Shown: in pieces, positions 39,314 to 47,768 of the stretch
Layout: each line of letters opens with the position of its first letter
Position numbering within the stretch: position 1 is the first letter of the stretch
From: Olsenella uli
GTDB lineage: Bacteria > Actinomycetota > Coriobacteriia > Coriobacteriales > Atopobiaceae
Direction: 5' to 3'
DNA: 64,000 nucleotides
NCBI RefSeq assembly: GCF_016899935.1
Contig: NZ_JACJJK010000003.1
Coordinates: forward strand, 186,001 to 250,000
Program-made: the position numbers and the translations under genes
The notes under the pieces: generated by a model
The model's input: only the letters and a program-made list of their open reading frames with translations
Database searches by the model: none
What the model was told of the DNA's origin: nothing

Positions 39314-40447
39314 ATGCCCCGTACGCGCATCGCCCAGACCGACGCCGGCATCACGCCGCGCTGCGTCACGCGTCGCGACGCCCTCCGCCTGCTGATCGGC
39401 GCGGGCGTCTGCGCGACCGTGCTCCCCGGCGTGGCGCGCGCCCAGACCACCCAGGAGAAGCTCGACGCCGCCCAGCTGAGCTACGACGAGGCCCAGGCTG
39501 AGCTCGACCGGATCTCCTCGGAGTACGAGACGATCGCCTCGCAGCTCTCCGACACCACCGCGCAGATCGTCGACGTCTCCGACCAGATCGACGAGAAGCA
39601 GGACCAGATTGACGAGAAGCAGGGCCAGATCGAGGAGAAGCAGGAGATTCTGGGCCAGCGCATGAGCTCGAGCTACAAGGCGGGCCCGTCCTCGACGCTC
39701 GACCTGCTGCTCTCGTCGGCGACCTTCGACGAGCTCACGAGCAACATCTACTACCTCGACAAGATCACCGAGGCGGACAGCGAGATGATCGCCGAGGTCC
39801 GCGAGCTCAAGGCCCAGCTCGAGGACGAGCAGGCCGAGCTCGAGGCGCAGAAGGCCGACCTCGAGGACCTCCAGGCCCAGCAGCAGTCCCAGCTCGAGGA
39901 CGCCCGCGCCAAGCAGCAGGAGTCGCAGGAGCTCGTGGACAGCCTCTCCGCCGAGGTCCAGGACCTCATGGCCCAGCGCGACGCCGAGCTGCTCGCCGCC
40001 CAGCAGCTCGCCGAGCAGGTGCACGGCTCCGGGCCCAACACGGTGACGGACGAGCCGCTCGTCACCGGCAACGGGTCGCTCTCGGCGGTCATCAGCGCGT
40101 GCCACTCCACGCCGTCGCCGGGCACGGGCCTGTGCGCCGCGTGGGTCACCAACGTCTTCCAGAACGCCGGCGTGGGCTCGTTCTGGGGCAACGCCGACGA
40201 CATGTACTACAGCTGGTGCCACACCTCGCCGTCCAACATCCAGCCGGGCATGATCGTGGCCGTCAACAGCTCGCCCGCGAGCGCGGCCGGCCGCATCTAC
40301 GGCCACATCGGCATCTACGTCGGCGGCGGCACGGTCATGGACAACGTGGGCTACGTGCGCTCGACGAGCCTGTCCTACTGGACGAGCTACTACAGCGCCC
40401 TCGCCGTGCCCCTGTGCGGCTGGCTCGGCGGCATCGCGCTGTCGTAG
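39314..40447 (+). CDS. Exported coiled-coil protein with CHAP/NlpC-like Cys-His peptidase domain, Tat signal
   Basis: A 377-residue secreted protein. The N-terminus has a twin-arginine signal (RCVTRRDALRLLIGAGVCATVLPG, with the AxA-like cut near VARAQ). A long coiled coil (about residues 45-250; Gln/Glu/Lys-rich repeats such as DQIDEKQ) resembles the PcsB N-terminal domain. The C-terminal ~120 residues carry a Cys in GLCAAWV and a His in GHIGIYVGGG, the catalytic pair of CHAP/NlpC-type cell-wall hydrolases. It probably splits septal peptidoglycan. ATG 39314 has AAGGAG upstream. Tat export would rely on the tat genes at the window start. Confidence 0.82.
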   Translation: MPRTRIAQTDAGITPRCVTRRDALRLLIGAGVCATVLPGVARAQTTQEKLDAAQLSYDEAQAELDRISSEYETIASQLSDTTAQIVDVSDQIDEKQDQIDEKQGQIEEKQEILGQRMSSSYKAGPSSTLDLLLSSATFDELTSNIYYLDKITEADSEMIAEVRELKAQLEDEQAELEAQKADLEDLQAQQQSQLEDARAKQQESQELVDSLSAEVQDLMAQRDAELLAAQQLAEQVHGSGPNTVTDEPLVTGNGSLSAVISACHSTPSPGTGLCAAWVTNVFQNAGVGSFWGNADDMYYSWCHTSPSNIQPGMIVAVNSSPASAAGRIYGHIGIYVGGGTVMDNVGYVRSTSLSYWTSYYSALAVPLCGWLGGIALS

Positions 40448-40462
40448 GGGCGGGGGTCGGTC

Positions 40463-40703
40463 GGTCTTCTAGGAATCCCCGGTCTTGTTCCCGTGGCGTC
40501 CGAGAATCGCCGGGGTTGTCCCGGCGGCGCCGCACGGATTGGGTCAAGGTCGGCGATTCCAAGAGTTTGGGGCGACAAGAACGCCGATTTCCGGATCGAC
40601 CTGGGACAAGGTGCCCGGTTTCTAGAACGCCCCGCGACAAGGGCCTCGATTTCTAGACTGCCCCGGAACAAGCGCGCCAATTCCCGGATCAGCGTCACGA
40701 CAA
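40463..40703. repeat. Mirrored array, exact 31-base period (copy 3)
   Basis: Two forward units (TTGT cores at 40485, 40516), central step 27, then inverted units at 40543, 40574, 40605, 40636 and 40667, all 31 apart, plus a last one at 40699 that is one base late. Unit pattern as in copy 1 (GACAA...CGATTYC...GAACGC). It separates the Tat-exported protein from the converging ABC operon. Confidence 0.9.
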
Positions 40704-40706
40704 ACG

Positions 40707-40739
40707 GGGGCCGGAGGGTCAACGAACCCCTCCGGCCCC
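40707..40739. terminator. Stem-loop terminator shared by convergent genes
   Basis: GGGGCCGGAGGG (40707-40718) pairs with 40728-40739 (12 bp, 9-base loop). On the minus strand it ends the ABC operon and is followed by CCCGTTTGTC; on the plus strand it is T-poor. Confidence 0.65.
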
Positions 40740-40752
40740 TCTCGCGTCGCGT

Positions 40753-42558
40753 CTACGCCGCGTGGTCGAACTGGGAGTTGTAGAGCTCCGCGTAGAACCC
40801 GCCCTTGGCGAGAAGCTCCTCGTGGGTGCCCTTCTCCACGACGTCGCCGTCGCGCAGCACCAAGATCACGTCCGCGTTGCGAATGGTGCTCAGCCGGTGC
40901 GCGATCACGAAGCTCGTCCGCCCGCGCATGAGCTCGTCCATCGCGCGCTGGATGAGCTCCTCGGTGCGCGTGTCCACGTTCGAGGTGGCCTCGTCGAGGA
41001 TGAGCGCCGGGCGGTCGGCCAGCACGGCGCGCGCGATGGTCACGAGCTGCCGCTGGCCCTGGCTGAGGTTGGTGCCCTCTTCGTTGATCACGAAGTCGTA
41101 CCCGCCCGCCAGCGTGTGGATGAAGCGGTCGCAGCGCGCCGCGCGGGCCGCAGCCTCCACCTCCTCGTCGGTGGCGTCCGGCCGGCCGTAGCGGATGTTC
41201 TCGCGGATGGTGCCGCTGAAGAGCCACGTGTCCTGCAGCACCATCGCGAACTCCTGCCGGAGCTCCGCGCGGTCCCAGTCACGCACGTCGATGCCGTCCA
41301 CGCGCAGCGACCCCGCGTCCACGTCCCAGAAGCGCTGCAGCAGCTTGATGAGCGTCGTCTTGCCGGCGCCCGTGGGGCCCACGATGGCCACGGTCTTGCC
41401 GGGCTCGGCCACGCAGGAGAAGTCGTGGATGACGGTCTGTCCCGGCACGTAGCCAAAGCGCACGTGGTCGAACTCCACGCGGCCCTCGCGGCGCGCGGGC
41501 AGCTGTGGGGCTTCCGGCTCGGTCTCCTCCGGCGCCGCCAGGAACTCGAAGACGCGCTCGGTGGCCGCCGCCATGGACTGCATCGTGTTGGACACGTTGG
41601 CCAGCTGCTGGATCGGCTGGGTGAAGTTGCGGACGTACTGGATGAAGCTCTGGATGTCGCCGGGGCCGGCCTGTCCGGAGAGGCAGAGCCCCGCCCCCAC
41701 CACGACGACGCCTACGTAGCCCATGTTGCCCACGAGGCTCATGAGCGGCATCATCAGGCCGGAGAGGAACTGGCTGCGCCATGCGCTCGTGAACAGCCGG
41801 TCGTTCTCGCGCTCGAACTCCTCCACGGAGGCGTCGGCCCTATCAAAGACCTGGATCACGCCCTGGCCCGCAAAGTCCTCCTCCACGATGCCGTTCACCG
41901 TGCCCAGGACCTGTTGCTGCTCGCGGAAGTAGCGCTGCGAGAAGTGCACGACCACGCCCACGATGAGGATCGAGGCCGGCAGCGTGAGCACCGTCACGCC
42001 CGTGAGCGGCAGGCTGATCGAGAGCATCATCACGAGCACGCCCACGACCTGCGTGATCGAGGTGATGAGCTGCGTGATGGACTGGTTGAGCGACTGGCCG
42101 AGCGTGTCCACGTCGTTGGTGATGCGGGAGAGCACGTCGCCCTTGCTGTGCTCGTTGAAGTAGGCCATCGGGACCACCGCGATCTTCTCGGCGATCTCCT
42201 GGCGCATGCGGTAGCAGATCTTCTGCGTGACGCCGGTCATGAGCCAGCCCTGCACGAGGTTGCAGGCGGAGCTGGCCAGGTAGATGCCCAGAAGGCCCAG
42301 GAGCGTCGCGCCGATCCAGGCAAAGTCGACCGAGCCCGTGCCCTGCACGGTTGCCACGAGGCCCTCGTAGAGCTTGGTGGTCACGGTGCCCAGCACGCGC
42401 GGCCCCACGATGTTGAACACGACCGACCCCACGGCAAAGAGCAGGGCGAGAAGGACGGCGACCTTGTGCCGCCCCACGTAGCCCAGCAGCCTGACCATCG
42501 TGCCCCTGAAGTCCTTGGGCTTCTCGCCGCGTCCGCGGCCTCCTCTGACGGGCGGCAT
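40753..42558 (-). CDS. ABC exporter half-transporter with consensus ATP site
   Basis: A 601-residue fused permease-ATPase (six membrane helices, then a nucleotide-binding domain). Walker A is GPTGAGKTT, the signature is LSQGQRQL, Walker B is ALILDEATS with the catalytic Glu, and the H-loop is AHRLS, all consensus. With the 748-residue partner just upstream it most likely forms a heterodimeric multidrug or lipid exporter. Start at 42558 overlaps the partner's stop by one base (ATGA style), so translation is coupled. The substrate cannot be inferred. Confidence 0.92.
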   Translation of the reverse strand: MPPVRGGRGRGEKPKDFRGTMVRLLGYVGRHKVAVLLALLFAVGSVVFNIVGPRVLGTVTTKLYEGLVATVQGTGSVDFAWIGATLLGLLGIYLASSACNLVQGWLMTGVTQKICYRMRQEIAEKIAVVPMAYFNEHSKGDVLSRITNDVDTLGQSLNQSITQLITSITQVVGVLVMMLSISLPLTGVTVLTLPASILIVGVVVHFSQRYFREQQQVLGTVNGIVEEDFAGQGVIQVFDRADASVEEFERENDRLFTSAWRSQFLSGLMMPLMSLVGNMGYVGVVVVGAGLCLSGQAGPGDIQSFIQYVRNFTQPIQQLANVSNTMQSMAAATERVFEFLAAPEETEPEAPQLPARREGRVEFDHVRFGYVPGQTVIHDFSCVAEPGKTVAIVGPTGAGKTTLIKLLQRFWDVDAGSLRVDGIDVRDWDRAELRQEFAMVLQDTWLFSGTIRENIRYGRPDATDEEVEAAARAARCDRFIHTLAGGYDFVINEEGTNLSQGQRQLVTIARAVLADRPALILDEATSNVDTRTEELIQRAMDELMRGRTSFVIAHRLSTIRNADVILVLRDGDVVEKGTHEELLAKGGFYAELYNSQFDHAA

Positions 42559-44804
42559 CAGCGCTCGCCTCCCTTCGTGTCTTGTGCGTCTGCGGCCGTC
42601 GGCCGCGTGTCATCCAGCCCGAGCTCCTCGGCGGAGAGCTGGCTCTGGGCGATCTCCAGATACGCGGGGCAGGTGCGCAGCAGCTCCTCGTGGGTGCCGC
42701 GCCCCACCACGTGGCCCTCGTCCAGGACGAGGATCTCGTCGGCGTGCATGATCGTGGCGATGCGCTGGCCCACCACCACGACGGCGGCGTCGGTGACCGT
42801 GCGGGCGAGCTCGGCGCGCAGACGAGCGTCCGTGGCGTAGTCGAGCGCGGAGAACGAGTCGTCAAAGACCACGACCTCGGGGTGCTTGGCCAGGGCGCGC
42901 GCGATGGCGAGGCGCTGGCGCTGGCCGCCGGAGACGTTGGTGCCGCCCTGGGAGATGGGGGCGTCGTAGCCCTCGGGCCGTTCCTCGATGAACTCCTCGG
43001 CCTGGGCCACGCGGGCGGCCTCGCGCATGTCCTCGTCACTCACGCAGTCGCCGGCGAACTTGAGGTTCGTCTCCACGGTGCCGGAGAAGAGCATGCCCTG
43101 CTGCGGCACGTAGCCGATGCGCCGGCGCAGCTCCGAGAGGCTCCAGTCGCGCACGTCCACGCCGTCGAGCAGCACTGCGCCGCCCGTGACGTCGTAGAGA
43201 CGCGGGATGAGCTGCACGAGCGTGGACTTGCCCGAGCCCGTGGAGCCGATGATGCCCGTCATGTGCCCGGGGCGCGTGGTGAAGCTCACGCCCTGGATCA
43301 CGTCGTAGCGGGCGTCCGGGTACTGGAAGCTCACGTCGCGGAAGGTGAGCTCGCCGCGCGGCGCGCCCTCGGCGGGGAGCTTGGGGCGCGCGGGGTCGGT
43401 CACGGAGAGCGGGCACTCGCGGACCTCATCCACGCGCTCCACGGCCACCTCGGCGCGCGGCAGGATCACGGAGACCATCGTGAGAATCATGAACGCCATG
43501 ACGATCTGCATCGTGTAGGAGATGAAGGCCATCATGTCGCCCACCTGCATGACGCCGTCGGCCACGCCGTGGCTGCCAAACCACACGATGAGCACCGTCA
43601 CGCAGTTCATGACAAACATGAGCAGCGGCATCATGAAGCTCATCGCGCGGTTGGTGAAGAGCTGCGTGCCCATGAGCTCGCGGCTGGCCTGGTCAAAGCG
43701 CTCCAGCTCGTGGTCCTGCCGGCCAAAGGCGCGGATGGGCATGATGCCGTCCAGCATCTCGCGCGCCACCAGGTTCACGCGGTCCACGAGCCTCTGCATC
43801 ACCTTGAACTTGGGCATCGTGAGGCCCATGAGCACGCCCACCACGGCGCACACGGCGATCACGGCCACGCCGATGGTCCACTCGAGGTCCGTGGAGGTGG
43901 CGAGCACGCGCACCACGGCCACGGCCCCCATGATCGGGGCGAGAAGGACGAGGCGCATGAACATCGTCACGGCCATCTGGATCTGCTGGATGTCGTTCGT
44001 GCAGCGGGTGATCAGCGACGCCTGGCTGAACTTGTTGACCTCGGCGGGCGAGAAGCGCATGACCTTGGCGAAGGTCTCCCGGCGCAGGTCGCGCGCGATG
44101 GTGGCGGCGGTGTGGGAGGCCACCGCGCCCGTGAGGACCGTGGCCACGAGGCTGACGAGACACAGGCCGAACATCTCGAGCGCGGTGCGGCCGAGGTAGG
44201 CGTTCTGCACGTCGGCCGCGGCGATGCCCTGCGCCTCGTACTCGGCGCTCACGTAGGAGATGGAGCGCTGGGTGACGATGGTGCCGCCCATGGCGCCCAT
44301 CTGCTCGCCGAGGGCCTCGGCCGCCGCGGCGAGCTGGTCGCGCGAGACCACGCCGGCGTCCACGAGGCCGCACACGTCGTCGAGGGTGAGCGTGGTCCCG
44401 GCGGGAAGCGTCGCGTCGCCGCCAAGCGCGGAGGCGTCCACGCCCTGCTCGAGCGCGAGCGCGGCGACCTCCGGGAGCTCGAGGGCCCGGGCGAGCTTCG
44501 AGCCCTCGTCCTTCTCGGCGTCCGTGCCCTGGAACGCGCGCACGCCGGCGTCGTCTGCGGGGGCGTAGGCGGCCTCCACGAGCACCGCGTCGTCATCGGT
44601 CATGAAGAGCTCGAGGTCGGCGAGGGCGCTCGCGCGGATGGTGTCCGGCACGGGGCTCTCGACGCCGCCCTGCTGGATGCCCACGTCCACGATCTCCGAC
44701 ATGAGGGAGGGCAGCGTCAGGTCCGCGCTCGCGGAGACCACGAGCAGCGCCGCCACGGCGAGCAGCGCGAGGACGTGGTTCTTGAAGAGCCTGAGGATCC
44801 TCAT
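42558..44804 (-). CDS. ABC exporter half-transporter with degenerate ATP site and large outer loop
   Basis: A 748-residue ABC half-transporter. The first membrane helix is followed by about 150 residues of acidic, Ala-rich sequence (residues about 45-195) before the second, so a large extracellular domain is inserted in the TM1-TM2 loop. In the ATPase domain, Walker A GSTGSGKST and signature VSGGQRQR are normal, but the residue after Walker B is Asp (VVFDDSFS) and the H-loop reads GQRI, lacking the His. That is the mark of the degenerate site of heterodimeric exporters such as TM287/288. It is controlled by the MarR gene upstream, which overlaps its start by four bases. Confidence 0.92.
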   Translation of the reverse strand: MRILRLFKNHVLALLAVAALLVVSASADLTLPSLMSEIVDVGIQQGGVESPVPDTIRASALADLELFMTDDDAVLVEAAYAPADDAGVRAFQGTDAEKDEGSKLARALELPEVAALALEQGVDASALGGDATLPAGTTLTLDDVCGLVDAGVVSRDQLAAAAEALGEQMGAMGGTIVTQRSISYVSAEYEAQGIAAADVQNAYLGRTALEMFGLCLVSLVATVLTGAVASHTAATIARDLRRETFAKVMRFSPAEVNKFSQASLITRCTNDIQQIQMAVTMFMRLVLLAPIMGAVAVVRVLATSTDLEWTIGVAVIAVCAVVGVLMGLTMPKFKVMQRLVDRVNLVAREMLDGIMPIRAFGRQDHELERFDQASRELMGTQLFTNRAMSFMMPLLMFVMNCVTVLIVWFGSHGVADGVMQVGDMMAFISYTMQIVMAFMILTMVSVILPRAEVAVERVDEVRECPLSVTDPARPKLPAEGAPRGELTFRDVSFQYPDARYDVIQGVSFTTRPGHMTGIIGSTGSGKSTLVQLIPRLYDVTGGAVLLDGVDVRDWSLSELRRRIGYVPQQGMLFSGTVETNLKFAGDCVSDEDMREAARVAQAEEFIEERPEGYDAPISQGGTNVSGGQRQRLAIARALAKHPEVVVFDDSFSALDYATDARLRAELARTVTDAAVVVVGQRIATIMHADEILVLDEGHVVGRGTHEELLRTCPAYLEIAQSQLSAEELGLDDTRPTAADAQDTKGGER

Positions 44805-45256
44805 TCGACGACCTCCCTCGCGAGCGCCTCGACGAGGATGTCGCGCGAGCGGCGCGCGATGCGCACGAGCTCCGCCGCGTCGTCCGGGCCGAGGGCCTCC
44901 AGATAGCGAACCACGGTTCGCGTGCGGTTGTCGCGAATCTCGGCCGCGCGGGCGCGTCCCGCGTCGGTGAGCTCCACGGAGACGCTGCGGCGGTCGACGG
45001 CCGCGTGCGTGCGTGTGACGAGGCCCTTCTCCTCGAGGGACCGCAGGATGTTGGCCGTGCGTGCGCTGGACACGTGCGTGAGCGCGCCGAGCTGCGTGGG
45101 GGTGAGCGGGGTCTCGGCACGAGAGAGCGACATCAGCGTCGCGGTCTCGCCGCGCGTGGCGTTGAGCGCCTTCGGCCCGACCGCGCGCCCGATGGCCCCC
45201 AGCTCGGCGAGGAGGCCCTGGGCGAGCTCCTCATAGGTGGGCGTGTCGTCCATCAT
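44801..45256 (-). CDS. MarR-family transcriptional regulator
   Basis: A 151-residue winged-helix regulator: TQLGALTHVSSARTANILRSLEEKGLVTR is the helix-turn-helix, and DRRSVSVELTDAGRARA the wing. MarR proteins repress exporters and respond to small phenolic or lipid ligands. The last codons overlap the ABC gene, so the three genes form one operon and the regulator probably controls it. The start ATG (45256) is preceded by TTAGGAG; an AT-rich stretch at 45257-45300 could hold the operator, but I cannot define it. Confidence 0.9.
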   Translation of the reverse strand: MMDDTPTYEELAQGLLAELGAIGRAVGPKALNATRGETATLMSLSRAETPLTPTQLGALTHVSSARTANILRSLEEKGLVTRTHAAVDRRSVSVELTDAGRARAAEIRDNRTRTVVRYLEALGPDDAAELVRIARRSRDILVEALAREVVE

Positions 45257-45385
45257 TCTCCTAACATTAGAAGATACTTACGGTGTGAGGTAATACCCGG
45301 GGTCGCGAGGCCGCAGACGCCGGGCCCTTCTCGCCACGCGTTCTTCACAACGCTTGGGATTGCGCGCCGTCCTTCTCGCTAGTGT

Positions 45386-45414
45386 CTTGTCACCTGTCAA
45401 GCAGACTGTATACT
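45386..45414 (+). promoter_or_regulatory. nad operon promoter with candidate NiaR operator
   Basis: TTGTCA (45387-45392) and TATACT (45409-45414), spacer 16. The sequence CTTGTCACCTGTCAAG (45386-45401) is a partial palindrome (CTTG.CA..TG.CAAG) lying over the -35. NiaR is encoded at the end of the operon, and a dyad over its own promoter is what a repressor would use; not tested. Confidence 0.6.
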
Positions 45415-45443
45415 GACATGGTTTGCCGACGAGGGGAGCGGAC

Positions 45444-46373
45444 ATGCTGACAGAGGGGCTGCGCGCCGAGGTGGCGCGCCTCAAGGCGGAGCGCGACGCG
45501 GCGGTCCTGGCGCACTACTACGTCCCGCCCGAGGTCCAGGAGCTCGCCGACCACGTGGGCGACTCGTTTGCCCTGGCCAGGCTCGCCGCCACGCTGCCGT
45601 GCCGGACGCTCGTCTTTGCCGGCGTGCGCTTCATGGCCGAGAGCGCCAAGCTCCTCTCGCCGGACAAGACCGTCCTCATGCCGGACCCGGCGGCCGACTG
45701 CCCGATGGCCCACATGGTGCGCCATGAGACGGTCGTCGCCGCGCGGGCGCGCTACGGCGACGACCTGGCCGTCGCGTGCTACGTCAACTCGACGGCCGAG
45801 GCCAAGTCCTGGTCCGACGTCTGCGTGACCTCCTCCAACGCGGTGCGCATCGTGCGCGCGCTGCCGCAGAAGAACGTCCTCTTCATCCCGGACCGCCACC
45901 TCGGCTCCTACGTGGCGCGCCAGGTGGGCGAGAAGAACGTGCTCCTGAACGACGGCTGCTGCCCCATCCATCAGGCCATCTCCGCCGACGAGGTCCGCGC
46001 GCTCAAGGAGGCGTTCCCGGAGGCGCCGGTGCTCGCGCACCCCGAGTGCGGGCCCGAGGTGATGGCGCTCGCGGACGTCGCCGGCTCCACCTCGCAGATC
46101 ATCGAGGCGGCCGTGGCGGGCACCGCGCGCGACTACATCGTGCTCACCGTGGACGGCGTGCGCGGCGAGCTGGAGCGCCGCTGCGCCGGGACCGACAAGC
46201 GCTTCCACTTCCCGGCCACGCGCCCGGCCTGCCCGGACATGGACCGCATCACCGCCGAGCGGCTCGTCGCGTGCCTGCGCGAGGGCACCGGCGAGGTGGG
46301 CCTGCCGCCCGTCGAGGTGGCCGACGGCGCCCGCGCCGCGCTCACGCGCATGCTCGAGCTGGGGGCCCGCTGA
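45444..46373 (+). CDS. nadA: Quinolinate synthase A
   Basis: Condenses iminoaspartate with dihydroxyacetone phosphate to quinolinate with a [4Fe-4S] cluster. The 309-residue product has AVLAHYYVPPEVQELADHVGDS, the cluster-binding Cys in ACYVNST, GCCPIH and PACPDMDRI, and the HPECG motif. ATG 45444 has GAGGGGAG upstream. Its TGA overlaps the nadB ATG by one base. The operon order nadA-nadB-nadC-niaR is standard. Confidence 0.95.
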   Translation: MLTEGLRAEVARLKAERDAAVLAHYYVPPEVQELADHVGDSFALARLAATLPCRTLVFAGVRFMAESAKLLSPDKTVLMPDPAADCPMAHMVRHETVVAARARYGDDLAVACYVNSTAEAKSWSDVCVTSSNAVRIVRALPQKNVLFIPDRHLGSYVARQVGEKNVLLNDGCCPIHQAISADEVRALKEAFPEAPVLAHPECGPEVMALADVAGSTSQIIEAAVAGTARDYIVLTVDGVRGELERRCAGTDKRFHFPATRPACPDMDRITAERLVACLREGTGEVGLPPVEVADGARAALTRMLELGAR

Positions 46374-47716
46374 TGTCCCCGCGTCTGCAAATTGGGGACA
46401 GTCCCCAATTAACAGAAAACTTTGATGGGGTGATCGACTGCGACGTGGTCATCGTCGGCTGCGGCGTGGCGGGGCTCTACTGCGCGCTCAACCTGCCGGC
46501 GGCGCTCAGCGTGGTCCTGCTCTCCAAGGAGGAGGCGGACCACTGCGACTCCATGCTCGCCCAGGGCGGCATCTGCGTCCTGCACGACCCGGACGACTAC
46601 GAGTCCTTCTTCGAGGACACGCTGCGCGCCGGCCACTACGAGAACCGCCTGGAGAGCGTGGACCTCATGATCCGCGCGAGCCGCCCGATCATCGACGACC
46701 TGATCAAGCGCGGTGTGCGCTTCGCCCGCAGACCGGACGGCGAGCTGGACTACACGCGCGAGGGCGCGCACTCCCGTCCGCGCATCGTCTACCACGAGGA
46801 CGTGACCGGCAAGGAGATCACCACGCACCTGCTCGCCGACGTGCGCGGGCTGCCCCACGCGCGCATCCTCGAGCACACCTGCATGACGGACCTTCTGGAG
46901 GGCTTCGAGGGGGACGGGCGGCGCGTGTGCCGCGGCGTCGTGGCCACGGGGCCGGCGGGCGAGCGGCTCGAGATCCGCGCGGACGCCACCGTCCTCGCCA
47001 CGGGCGGGGTGGGCGGCCTCTACTCGCGCTCCACGAACTTCTCGTGCCTCACCGGGGACGGCTGCCGCGTGGCTGCCGAGCACGGGGTCCTGCTCGAGCA
47101 CATGGACTACGTGCAGGTCCACCCCACCTCGCTCTGGAGCGAGAGGCCCGGGCGCGCCTTCCTCATCTCCGAGTCCGCGCGCGGGGAGGGCGCCATCCTG
47201 CTGAACGACGCCGGCGAGCGCTTCTGCGACGAGCTGCAGCCGCGCGACGTGGTCTCCGCCGCCATCTTTGCCGAGATGCGTCGGACCGGCGCCGAGCACG
47301 TGTGGCTCTCCTTCGAGCGCGTGCCGCGCGAGGTCGTGGAGGGCCACTTCACGCACATCCTGGAGCGCTGCCTCGAGGAGGGCTACGATATCCGTGAGGA
47401 GCCGATTCCCGTGGTGCCCGCCCAGCACTACTTCATGGGCGGCATCCACGTGGACGCTGACTCCGAGACCACGCTGCCGCACCTCTTTGCCTGCGGCGAG
47501 ACCTGCTGCAACGGGGTGCACGGCAAGAACCGGCTGGCCTCCAACAGCCTGCTGGAGTCGCTCGTCTTCGCGCAGCGGGCGGCCGACAAGATCATGCGCG
47601 ACCGCTTTGTCGAGGACACGGCGACGCAGCTCGCCGCAGCCGCCCGGGCGCGCTCCCGCTTTGTGGCGGGTTCGCGCGACGTGACCGACGTGGCGCTGCT
47701 CACCGGTGCCGCGTGA
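46373..47716 (+). CDS. nadB: L-aspartate oxidase
   Basis: FAD enzyme that oxidises L-aspartate to iminoaspartate, passed to NadA. The 447-residue product has the FAD motif VVIVGCGVAGLYCALN, LAQGGIC, the ISESARGEGA active-site region and CGETCCNGVHGKNRLASNSLLE near the end. Length is somewhat below the usual 500-540 residues because the C-terminal helical domain is short. The first 12 codons contain a palindrome (46390-46410), so the N-terminus is odd, but the frame from ATG 46373 is clean. Confidence 0.92.
   Translation: MSPRLQIGDSPQLTENFDGVIDCDVVIVGCGVAGLYCALNLPAALSVVLLSKEEADHCDSMLAQGGICVLHDPDDYESFFEDTLRAGHYENRLESVDLMIRASRPIIDDLIKRGVRFARRPDGELDYTREGAHSRPRIVYHEDVTGKEITTHLLADVRGLPHARILEHTCMTDLLEGFEGDGRRVCRGVVATGPAGERLEIRADATVLATGGVGGLYSRSTNFSCLTGDGCRVAAEHGVLLEHMDYVQVHPTSLWSERPGRAFLISESARGEGAILLNDAGERFCDELQPRDVVSAAIFAEMRRTGAEHVWLSFERVPREVVEGHFTHILERCLEEGYDIREEPIPVVPAQHYFMGGIHVDADSETTLPHLFACGETCCNGVHGKNRLASNSLLESLVFAQRAADKIMRDRFVEDTATQLAAAARARSRFVAGSRDVTDVALLTGAA
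46390..46410. repeat. ATTGGGGAC palindrome inside the start of nadB
   Basis: Ten-base arms around A46400 (core GGGGAC-A-GTCCCC). It is translated as IGDSP within the first codons of nadB. The family is similar in shape to the GGGGTC palindromes and to the hairpin at 50224, and to repeats often seen near RAYT-type transposases, none of which is in this window. Confidence 0.88.
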
Positions 47717-47768
47717 GACGGGCGCGCTCGCGCGTCCGTCCCGCGGCCGTCGAGAGAGGAGATTCCCC

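Noticed and set aside
40762-44906. Two plus-strand frames of about 690 and 770 codons opposite the ABC genes
   Set aside because: Low-complexity His/Arg/Asp translations opposite two well-supported ABC genes; shadows.
46391-46410. nadB start after the palindrome
   Set aside because: No in-frame ATG, GTG or TTG with a ribosome site follows before the FAD motif, and the ATG overlaps the nadA stop as in coupled genes.
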